A stretch of 21,399 nucleotides of DNA from a virus, in the IMG/VR virus record IMGVR_UViG_3300008267_000470, positions 1 through 21,399 of that record; one strand, written 5' to 3'. The notes beneath the pieces were generated by a model. It had not been told where the DNA came from. It saw nothing but the letters and a program-made list of their open reading frames with translations, and searched no databases. Of this stretch, positions 5,030 to 12,136 are shown piece by piece. The position numbers and the translations under genes are program-made. Position 1 is the first letter of the stretch; every line of letters starts with the position of its first letter.

Positions 5030-6198
5030 GAATTAGGGAAAATTTAGGTGGATTATCAGCTCTAGCTACAAAAAATAAAATTCCTACTTCTACTCAGAAG
5101 TCTCAAATGGGAAGAGTAGCTGGGGTAATTACTACTAAAAATACTCCTAATAGAGAACTCTTTGAGAAATATAATGGATACTCAGGAATAGGAACAATAT
5201 TTTATATTGATTATAATCAATCAGTAAATGTAGATATATCTACAGTAGATTTAAATAAGTGTAGAGTAGCTCAACCTTTACTTTCAGGAGTACAAAGTTA
5301 TCCCTTAGTTGGTGAAGTAGTACAAATAGTAGATGGTCCTTCTCCTGTATCTCAAGTGTCAAATACAGCAACTCAAAAATATTACACAGGAACTGTTAAT
5401 ATATGGAATGATGTTCAACAAAATGCTCCTTCAACAGGTCAATTAGGTAAAACATTTATTGAATCTTCAGATATAAGACGACTTGTTCCATTTGAAGGAG
5501 ATAATATATACCAAGGAAGAAAAGGTAATGGTATAAGATTTGGAAGTACTGTAAAAAGATTCTCAAATATAAATGAATGGAGCTCAGTTGGAAATGATGG
5601 AGATCCTATCACTATATTAGTAAACGGATATGTAACCACAGACACTGGTTCTTTATCTCCTAATGTAGAAGAAATAAATAAAGAAAAATCTTCTATTTAT
5701 TTAACATCAACTCAAAAACTTCCCTTAACCCCCGGAGCAAGTATAATTAATCCTAGAGTTAATACTGTCGCTCCTAAAAATTATAATTCATCTCAGATAA
5801 TATTTAATAGTGATAGGATTACTCTTAATTCTAAAAAAGATGAAGTTTTATTATTTGCTAAAACTAATATAGAATTAAATAGCGATAATATTATTAATAT
5901 TAATGCAGGTGGGTTAGCACATATAAATTCACCTTCTATTGCTTTAGGTATAAAACCTGATGGAACATATCCTACAGAACCTGTTCTATTAGGAGGAAAA
6001 ACATATACTCTATTACTAGATATATGTGGTGCTTTAACCTCTCTTGCTGGGTTTTTATCTTCTGCTACTGTAGCTACATCTGAAGGAGCTATGGCTGTTA
6101 CTGATTGTAATTTAGCAGGAGAACAATTATTTGCCGATATAGATAATATATTAACTAAATTAGATACTATTACATCAAATAAAGTATATACAACATAA
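5026..6198 (+). CDS. Probable baseplate hub/spike protein, gp5-like (no lysozyme domain)
   Basis: A 390-residue, mostly beta protein. Residues about 50-110 (GIGTIFYIDYNQSV, then YPLVGEVVQIVDG) resemble the OB-fold found in gp5/VgrG-type spikes. Residues 151-175 (RRLVPFEGDNIYQGRKGNGIRFG) are a recurrent motif in phage hub proteins. Residues 263-310 (DRITLNSKKDEVLLFAKTNIELNS and following INAGGLAHI) look like the short repeats of a triple-stranded beta-helix. T4 gp5 carries a lysozyme domain between OB-fold and helix; none is visible here. The C-terminal 80 residues are helical and Ala/Thr-rich. It overlaps the genes on both sides (ATGA and TAATG), as in an assembly operon. Nearly all Arg codons are AGA/AGG. 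The gp5 assignment is from pattern and position. Confidence 0.55.
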   Translation: MRIRENLGGLSALATKNKIPTSTQKSQMGRVAGVITTKNTPNRELFEKYNGYSGIGTIFYIDYNQSVNVDISTVDLNKCRVAQPLLSGVQSYPLVGEVVQIVDGPSPVSQVSNTATQKYYTGTVNIWNDVQQNAPSTGQLGKTFIESSDIRRLVPFEGDNIYQGRKGNGIRFGSTVKRFSNINEWSSVGNDGDPITILVNGYVTTDTGSLSPNVEEINKEKSSIYLTSTQKLPLTPGASIINPRVNTVAPKNYNSSQIIFNSDRITLNSKKDEVLLFAKTNIELNSDNIININAGGLAHINSPSIALGIKPDGTYPTEPVLLGGKTYTLLLDICGALTSLAGFLSSATVATSEGAMAVTDCNLAGEQLFADIDNILTKLDTITSNKVYTT

Positions 6199-8000
6199 TG
6201 GCAACCCCTATAAATCTTAACCCAACTACTGTTCAACCATCCTCTCCTCCTACTCCCCCAGTATCAGGAAATATTGCCTCTTTAGCTAATCCTAGTACTT
6301 TATCTAATTTAAAAAATTCTCAATTACCTAAAACTTTTGGAGACCAGGTAAAAAATCAAGCTGTTTCTAAAGTTAAGCAGGGTTTAGTACAATCTACTTT
6401 AGCTAGACTATATGAAGAAAAAGCAAGGCTAATCCAAGCCGGAATTCAACTTGATATAGAACATCAAATTACTCTTCAAAAATTACAACAACAAAATACT
6501 CCTAAAAAACAAGTTCAAAACGGCCAAACAGTTGATATCCCAGCAGAGTTAAGTGATGAAGAATATCAAAAAGCAGTAGAAGCAGAAAACCAAAATTATC
6601 AAGAAGCTCAAACTCTTATTCAAACTCAAAAAGAACAGAATCAAAGAGATATAGATAATTATTTAAAAGATCCTTTTAAAAAACAAAAGGATGAATTAAA
6701 AAAATTAAAACTATCTAGAAAGCAAAAACAAAAAAGAAATAAAGAAGAAAAATCTAAAGCAAGAAAAGCAAGAATTAAATCTGTTTTAAAAAATGCTAAA
6801 AAAAGTTTAGCTCCTATTTTAACTCTTCTTTTAACTAATAAAATAGCTGAACTTGTAGCTCAAAATAGTAAAATAAAAAAATTAGTAGATGATACTAATG
6901 CTATAATTATAGAAGCTAATGAATCAGGGGATCCTACAAAATTAAATAATGCTAAAATAGCTAGAGATAATGCTATTAAAATTATTCAAGATAATGAAAA
7001 TAAAATTATAAAAATTAGAGACCAAATTAATAGAATCTCAACTTATATTAGTATATTCACAATTATAGTTAATATTATATCAGCTATTCCTATTCCTACA
7101 GCAGTTCCTCCTGGGATAGGTATTCCAACTAACTTAATTATTAAATTAGTTAAAATATTAGATAAAGCAAACCGTATACTTTTAACTTTAAGTGCTTTAA
7201 TTCCTATATTAATAGCATGTTTAGAAAAAGCTATTAGTATATTACAAGATTTAAGAGCACAATTATTAGATATAAATGGTCAACTAGAAGTAGCATCAGT
7301 TAGTGGAGTACCAGGAACTGAGTTTTTATTAAATAGTAGTAATGAAGGAGGAGTTGGAGGTGGAGCAGATACAAATAATGGTGTAATTCAAACTGAATAT
7401 AAAGGATTTAAATTTGCTATTAAAGAAGAAACAGGACCTAAAGCTATAGTAGTAAGAGGATATAAACGCCGTTATGCTGTAGCTATAGATGTAAATAATG
7501 TAGAAGTATTAAAAAGTGATTTATCTTTTACATTAGATCCTAACGATCTAATTGAACAATTAAAAATAGCAATAGATAGATTAGTATTAAGAAATGGAGG
7601 AACATTATCTTCTTCCGGTAATTCTGATAATACTGAAAATACTGATATTAATGGTGTTAATAATAATGGAAGTCTTACTCCTAATAATCCTTTATCATCC
7701 TCTAGTGGAGGAGGTGGATATAGTTCTCTAATAAGTTCTCTTAAAGTTTTAACGGATACTCCTCCTCAACCTGAAACTATTAAAGGCCCAACAGGAACTT
7801 TATCAACAAAAATTCCATTAAGTATTCCTAAAAAAGCATTTTATGCTGGCTTAGTATTAGCACCTATTCCACCTACACCACCAAATGTGAAAGTAGATGC
7901 TGCTTTTATACTTAAAAAAGATGTAGAATGGCAAGCAAGATATAAAGCATACCAGAGAAGAAATCAAAATATAGTAAATAACACATCTTCTTCATCTTAA
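6198..8000 (+). CDS. Large coiled-coil/hydrophobic tail protein (600 aa), tape-measure candidate
   Basis: Residues 1-30 are Pro/Ser-rich. Residues 40-205 are highly charged and helical (long Lys/Glu/Gln coiled coils, very basic around 160-200). Residues 204-222, 283-310 and 327-346 are hydrophobic stretches, including PIPTAVPPGIGIP. Residues 401-440 (YKGFKFAIKEETGPKAIVVRG and on to RRYAVAIDVNN) form a beta module, followed by Ser/Gly/Asn-rich linkers and a Pro-rich end. The length is close to T4 gp29 (590 residues), the tape-measure/hub protein, and coiled coil plus hydrophobic core fits that role, but sequence similarity is not evident to me. It starts on the last base of the preceding stop and lies between gp5-like and gp25-like genes, so a baseplate-hub role is the main alternative. 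Confidence 0.45.
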   Translation: MATPINLNPTTVQPSSPPTPPVSGNIASLANPSTLSNLKNSQLPKTFGDQVKNQAVSKVKQGLVQSTLARLYEEKARLIQAGIQLDIEHQITLQKLQQQNTPKKQVQNGQTVDIPAELSDEEYQKAVEAENQNYQEAQTLIQTQKEQNQRDIDNYLKDPFKKQKDELKKLKLSRKQKQKRNKEEKSKARKARIKSVLKNAKKSLAPILTLLLTNKIAELVAQNSKIKKLVDDTNAIIIEANESGDPTKLNNAKIARDNAIKIIQDNENKIIKIRDQINRISTYISIFTIIVNIISAIPIPTAVPPGIGIPTNLIIKLVKILDKANRILLTLSALIPILIACLEKAISILQDLRAQLLDINGQLEVASVSGVPGTEFLLNSSNEGGVGGGADTNNGVIQTEYKGFKFAIKEETGPKAIVVRGYKRRYAVAIDVNNVEVLKSDLSFTLDPNDLIEQLKIAIDRLVLRNGGTLSSSGNSDNTENTDINGVNNNGSLTPNNPLSSSSGGGGYSSLISSLKVLTDTPPQPETIKGPTGTLSTKIPLSIPKKAFYAGLVLAPIPPTPPNVKVDAAFILKKDVEWQARYKAYQRRNQNIVNNTSSSS

Positions 8001-8001
8001 A

Positions 8002-8009
8002 ATATTTAT
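8002..8009 (+). promoter_or_regulatory. ATATTTAT motif immediately before a start codon
   Basis: ATATTTAT ends only four bases before the ATG at 8014. If it acts as a -10 box, the transcript would start at or just inside the start codon, giving a leaderless mRNA. Alternatively the site is not used or transcription starts elsewhere. Confidence 0.4.
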
Positions 8010-8013
8010 TTAT

Positions 8014-8370
8014 ATGAACGTTAAATTATTTAAAAAATTAATTAGAGAAGCAGTAATCGAGGCACTTCATGAAGAACTGCCTGATATTATCAATGAAACC
8101 TTAGTAAAACAAAATAAACAACCTATTCGCGAAGGTAAAACATTTAACTTTACTAGTGCTGATGCTCAATTACCCGGAGATGTACGTAGTTCATTAGCTG
8201 CTAAAATGGGTATGGAATTTGGTTTTCAACCACAACGCAATGATTTAAAAGTTATTGATGCTGTTGATGAATCAACTGGTGAAAAAATTAACCCATATTT
8301 AGCATTTATCAATGATGCAGCTAATAACATGACAGCTCAAGATAGATCAGGATTAAGACAATTAGATTAA
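8014..8370 (+). CDS. Small virion-region protein with N-terminal LIREA helix (118 aa)
   Basis: Residues 1-30 (MNVKLFKKLIREAVIEALHEE and following) form an amphipathic helix closely resembling the KLTKEQLIKIIREEL stretch of the protein at 2587. The rest is soluble and mixed: FNFTSADAQLPGDVRSSLAAKMGMEFGFQPQ and INPYLAFINDAANNMTAQDRSGLRQLD. I do not recognise a domain. It lies one base before the gp25-like gene and after the 600-residue protein, so an assembly or baseplate role is likely. Unlike the two genes upstream it uses several CGN Arg codons. Confidence 0.65.
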   Translation: MNVKLFKKLIREAVIEALHEELPDIINETLVKQNKQPIREGKTFNFTSADAQLPGDVRSSLAAKMGMEFGFQPQRNDLKVIDAVDESTGEKINPYLAFINDAANNMTAQDRSGLRQLD

Positions 8371-8371
8371 T

Positions 8372-8782
8372 ATGCCTACTCAAACAATACGAGTCAACCC
8401 ATTAGACTTGCAAAAAAACATTGCAATTGGGGTATCTTTACCTTTTAGTGGACCTTCTGGTCCTTTTAATAAAACATATAGTACTAAAGATCAAACCAAA
8501 TCTAATTTGATTAATTTAGTTCTTACTAATAAAGGTGAAAGGGTATTTAATCCTGAATTTGGAGCAGATTTAAAAAGAGTATTATTTGAAGGAATAACAG
8601 AAAATATTAATGTAACTATACAAAGACTTATAGTAGAAAATGCTAGTATATTTGTACCAGAAATAAGCATTTCTGAAGTAGAAACAATACAAAATCCAGA
8701 TAATAATTCCTTACTTGTAACTATAAAATATAACTTGATAATATCAGGAACAGCAGATCAAATAACAGTAGAATTTATATAA
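8372..8782 (+). CDS. 25: Baseplate wedge subunit, gp25-like
   Basis: A 136-residue protein, matching the usual size of the gp25/W family (T4 gp25 is 132). GERVFNPEFGADLKRVLFEG (residues 55-74) is the hallmark of the family: turn, short helix and the Phe/Leu-rich segment that packs in the wedge core. Before it, DQTKSNLINLVLTNKGER is the usual lead-in helix, and the C-terminal half (ISISEVETIQNPDNNSLLVTIKYNLI) is the expected beta-sheet. In T4, gp25 with gp6 and gp53 forms the wedge core that starts sheath assembly. The gp6-like gene follows two bases later, as expected. Confidence 0.88.
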   Translation: MPTQTIRVNPLDLQKNIAIGVSLPFSGPSGPFNKTYSTKDQTKSNLINLVLTNKGERVFNPEFGADLKRVLFEGITENINVTIQRLIVENASIFVPEISISEVETIQNPDNNSLLVTIKYNLIISGTADQITVEFI

Positions 8783-8784
8783 AA

Positions 8785-10644
8785 ATGGCAACAAACAGAG
8801 TATCATATTTAAATAAAACTTTTAGTGATTTTAAGAATAATCTTATAAATTATGCTAAAACTTATTTCCCATCAACATATAATAATTTTTCAGATGCCAA
8901 TCCTGGGGCTTTATTTATTGATATGGCATCATATGTAGGAGATGTATCTTCATTCTATTTAGATACTCAAATTCAAGAAACTTTTCTATTATATGCTAAA
9001 GAAAAAGAAAATTTATTAGCCCTTTCTTATGCTTTAGGATATAATCCAAAAATATCGTACGCTTCCAATGTATTAATTGATATATACCAATTAATACCTA
9101 CTAAGGATAACCCTAACAACCCAGGAAATTTAATAATAGATCAAGATTATTATTTATTAGTACCTGAAAATACAATAATATCCTCAACAAGTACAGGAAC
9201 TAAGTTTTTGACTATAGAATCTGTAGATTTTAGTGATGAAAATAATAGAGAAGTAACTCTTGTTACTGATAGTAATTACTTTCTATTAAAAAAATCAGTT
9301 AAAGCAATCTCAGCAGAAATTAAATCTACTACATTAACTTTTAATGGTCCTGCTGAAAAATTTGCTATAAGAACTATAACTGATAATAATATACTTCAAA
9401 TATTAGATGTTACAGATGCTGAAGGAAATAAATGGTATGAAGTTCCTTATTTAGCCCAATCTACTATATTAGATAGAATTACTAATCCTAATTACATAAA
9501 TGGTACAGATGATGTTCCTTATTTAATTAATTATAAAAAAGTTGATCGTAGGTTTGTATCTAGATTTCTTTCTGATAATTCATTGCAAATAGAATTTGGA
9601 TCAGGAATAGGATATTCTTCTGATAACTCTATTATTCCTAATCCTGATACTATATCATTAGGTTTAATTCCTGGAGTTAGTAATTATACAAATAATTTTA
9701 ATAAAGCTTCTGTATTTTTTACCCAAGAATATGGTTTAGCTCCTAGCAGTAATTTAACAATAAGATATCTTGTTGGAGGAGGAGTACAATCTAATGTACC
9801 TGCTAATGATTTAACTAATATAAATAAATCAAGAATTATATTTAAAAATACTACAACTGTTCCTCCATTAAGTACTACAATATTAAATAGCGTAGCTTCA
9901 TCTAATCCTTCCCCAGCAGCTGGAGGTAGAGGTGGAGACGAAATTGAAGAAATTCGTAATAGTGCTTTATATTCATATCAATCTCAATTACGTGCTGTAA
10001 CTAAAGAAGACTATATGGTACGTGCTTTATCTCTTCCAACTGAATATGGCTCAATAGCTAAAGTATATGTTACACAAGATATGATTAGTACACCTTTACC
10101 TACCCCAACAGTAGCAACAATAGAAGAGCGTAACCCTCTATCATTGGATATGTATGTATTAGCTTATAACTCAGATAAAAAATTAACAACAGCTTCTACT
10201 ACTTTGAAGCAAAATTTAGCTCTTTACATTAACCAATATAGAATGGTTACTGATGCTGTTAATATTAAAAATGCTTTTTATATTAATATTGGTGTTAATT
10301 TTGACATAGTAGTTAAAAGTGGATTTAATAATAATGATGTTATTACTAATTGTATATTAATACTTAAAGATACGTTTAATATAAATAATTGGAACATTAA
10401 TCAACCTATAATAATATCAGATATTGTTGGTACTTTACTTCAAGTAAATGGTGTTCAATCTGTAACTAAATTTGAAATTATAAATAAACAAGATTCAACA
10501 GGAACAACATACTCTCAATATACATATGATATATCAGGAGCTACAAGACAGGGTAATATATATCCTTCTATAGACCCTAGTATATTTGAAGTACGTTATC
10601 CTGATACTGATATTCAAGGTAGAGTAGTACCATTTGTAATTTAA
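8785..10644 (+). CDS. 6: Baseplate wedge subunit, gp6-like (baseplate J)
   Basis: A 619-residue protein, close to T4 gp6 (660). The N-terminus is typical: SDFKNNLINYAKTYFPSTY, then ALFIDMASYVGDVSSFYLD (about 47-65), then FLLYAKEKENLLALSYALGY (about 71-92). The baseplate-J core appears around residues 385-435, with GGRGGDEIEEIRNSALY, then RAVTKEDYMVRALSL and SIAKVYVTQD. The C-terminal domain contains a second alpha/beta unit (MYVLAYNSDKKLTTASTTLKQNLALYI and FYINIGVNFDIVV). gp6 forms the continuous ring that joins the wedges of the baseplate and changes shape at sheath contraction. The gene is directly coupled to gp25. Confidence 0.88.
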   Translation: MATNRVSYLNKTFSDFKNNLINYAKTYFPSTYNNFSDANPGALFIDMASYVGDVSSFYLDTQIQETFLLYAKEKENLLALSYALGYNPKISYASNVLIDIYQLIPTKDNPNNPGNLIIDQDYYLLVPENTIISSTSTGTKFLTIESVDFSDENNREVTLVTDSNYFLLKKSVKAISAEIKSTTLTFNGPAEKFAIRTITDNNILQILDVTDAEGNKWYEVPYLAQSTILDRITNPNYINGTDDVPYLINYKKVDRRFVSRFLSDNSLQIEFGSGIGYSSDNSIIPNPDTISLGLIPGVSNYTNNFNKASVFFTQEYGLAPSSNLTIRYLVGGGVQSNVPANDLTNINKSRIIFKNTTTVPPLSTTILNSVASSNPSPAAGGRGGDEIEEIRNSALYSYQSQLRAVTKEDYMVRALSLPTEYGSIAKVYVTQDMISTPLPTPTVATIEERNPLSLDMYVLAYNSDKKLTTASTTLKQNLALYINQYRMVTDAVNIKNAFYINIGVNFDIVVKSGFNNNDVITNCILILKDTFNINNWNINQPIIISDIVGTLLQVNGVQSVTKFEIINKQDSTGTTYSQYTYDISGATRQGNIYPSIDPSIFEVRYPDTDIQGRVVPFVI

Positions 10645-10659
10645 AGGTTATAATCTACC

Positions 10660-10667
10660 ATATTTAT
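10660..10667 (+). promoter_or_regulatory. ATATTTAT motif, candidate late promoter
   Basis: ATATTTAT ends 19 bases before the ATG at 10687, in a 42-base gap after the gp6-like gene. It would serve 10687-17515, where the gaps between genes are 1-3 bases. Confidence 0.55.
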
Positions 10668-10686
10668 ATGTAGTAATCATGTAATT

Positions 10687-11790
10687 ATGGCAATTTATAA
10701 AATATTCCCGGAAAAATCCGCAACTCTTTATTCATATTATCCTACATTAAATTCTGGATTAGATGAAATATTAGAACTTAGTACTTATGAGTCTATAGCA
10801 GGTACTAATGAAATATCTCGTCTTCTTATCAAATTTCCTCAAAGTGAAATACTTGATGTAATTAATAATAAAGTAAGTGGGGCATCATATAGTGCCTCTT
10901 TACATTTATCTCTAGCTAATGCTTCTCAGATCCCATTAGATTATACTATATTTTGTCATCCTTTAGCAGCAGATTGGAATGTAGGAAATGGAAAATATTC
11001 AAATTCACCTATAACAACAGATGGTGTTAGTTGGCAATTTACAGACCAATTAAGTGGTAGTGTATGGTTTACAGCAGGTAATTTTCCCTCAGAGACCACA
11101 GGTTCATATACTGGGAGTGGAGTAGTTGGGGGTGGTTTATGGTGGACCGGTTCTAGTTATATATCTACTCAATCATTTAATCATGTTGATTCTTTAGATA
11201 TTGATTTAAATGTTACTAATACAGTAGTTGCCTGGTATGAAAGTACACTTTCTAATAACTACGGATTTATATTAAAACACAGTAGCTCATTAGAATTTAC
11301 TACAGCATCTAAATTTGAACTTAAATATTTTTCAGCAGAAACCCATACTATTTATCCTCCATGTTTAGAAATAAGATGGGATGATTGGGTATATAATACT
11401 GGTTCATTATCTGTTGTAACATCACCTAATATAGTAGCTACGTTAGCTAATAATCAAAGTGAGTATCAACAAGGATCAGTTCAACGTTTTAGAATAAATG
11501 TACGTGATAGATACCCTGCTAGAGCCTTTCAAGCTACTTCTGTTTATCTTAATAATAAAGCTTTACCAACAGCTTCCTATTATTCAATAAAAGATTTGGA
11601 TACTGAAGAAACTGTCGTAGATTACGATACAACATATACTAAAATTAGCTGTGATTCAACTGGTATGTATTTTGATGTATATATGAATGGCTTAGAACCA
11701 GAACGTTACTATCAGATACTAATTAAAACTACAATAGGTGAAACAACATTAGTATTAGATGATAATTACTATTTTAAAGTTATAAGATAA
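10687..11790 (+). CDS. Structural tail/baseplate protein (367 aa), DNRLRE-like N-terminus
   Basis: The first 40 residues (FPEKSATLYSYYPTLNSGLDEILEL) and the following SRLLIKF strand resemble the DNRLRE beta-sandwich found in secreted and phage surface proteins. Up to about residue 235 it is Ser/Thr/Trp-rich with the pattern of a beta-sandwich (DWNVGNGKYSNSP, GVSWQF). From residue 258 (SEYQQGSVQRFRINVRDRYP) a second domain begins, which recurs in marine T4-like phages; it ends VDYDTTYTKISCDSTGMYFDVY and GLEPERYYQILIKT. The position between gp6 and the giant protein, and the size (T4 gp8 is 334), make a wedge component possible. I see no direct gp8 similarity. Confidence 0.6.
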   Translation: MAIYKIFPEKSATLYSYYPTLNSGLDEILELSTYESIAGTNEISRLLIKFPQSEILDVINNKVSGASYSASLHLSLANASQIPLDYTIFCHPLAADWNVGNGKYSNSPITTDGVSWQFTDQLSGSVWFTAGNFPSETTGSYTGSGVVGGGLWWTGSSYISTQSFNHVDSLDIDLNVTNTVVAWYESTLSNNYGFILKHSSSLEFTTASKFELKYFSAETHTIYPPCLEIRWDDWVYNTGSLSVVTSPNIVATLANNQSEYQQGSVQRFRINVRDRYPARAFQATSVYLNNKALPTASYYSIKDLDTEETVVDYDTTYTKISCDSTGMYFDVYMNGLEPERYYQILIKTTIGETTLVLDDNYYFKVIR

Positions 11791-11791
11791 T

Positions 11792-12133
11792 ATGTCTGAA
11801 CAAATTCCTATAGAAAAAACAGTATACGATAAAAATACTTTTAGTAAAGTAGTTGATACCCAATTTAGCCAATTGTTACTTAATCAGGCTGAAGAAACTC
11901 CTGTTTTTACTATAGAAGATTTTTTTGAATTATATGAACAATTATTTTACCAAATTCCAAAAGAGGGAGATGCAGACTCTCATAGATTTATTTTGGAAAA
12001 AGAAGCAGAATATTTAGGTGTTATAATTAATCAAGATGATATTCAAGCTTTATTAGATGAAATTACAGTATTACGACAACAAGTAATAGACACTCAAAAT
12101 GCATTAGATGAACTAAGCAAAACAATTAAATAA
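11792..12133 (+). CDS. Small coiled-coil structural protein (113 aa)
   Basis: A 113-residue acidic protein. Residues 37-57 (VFTIEDFFELYEQLFYQIPKE) are hydrophobic/acidic helices, HRFILEKEAEYLG follows, and residues 83-112 (DIQALLDEITVLRQQVIDTQ and on) have clear heptads, giving a C-terminal coiled coil. Short proteins with FFxLYxxLFYxIPKxG...HxxLxxxSxxYxG are, as I recall, found next to large tail proteins in related phages. It probably bridges or trimerises with its neighbour. The gene lies one base after the 367-residue gene and three bases before the giant gene. Confidence 0.6.
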   Translation: MSEQIPIEKTVYDKNTFSKVVDTQFSQLLLNQAEETPVFTIEDFFELYEQLFYQIPKEGDADSHRFILEKEAEYLGVIINQDDIQALLDEITVLRQQVIDTQNALDELSKTIK

Positions 12134-12136
12134 TAA

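Noticed and set aside
5793-6236. 147-codon open frame on the - strand inside the hub gene
   Set aside because: It is a shadow of the gp5-like gene and crosses the coupled start of the next gene.
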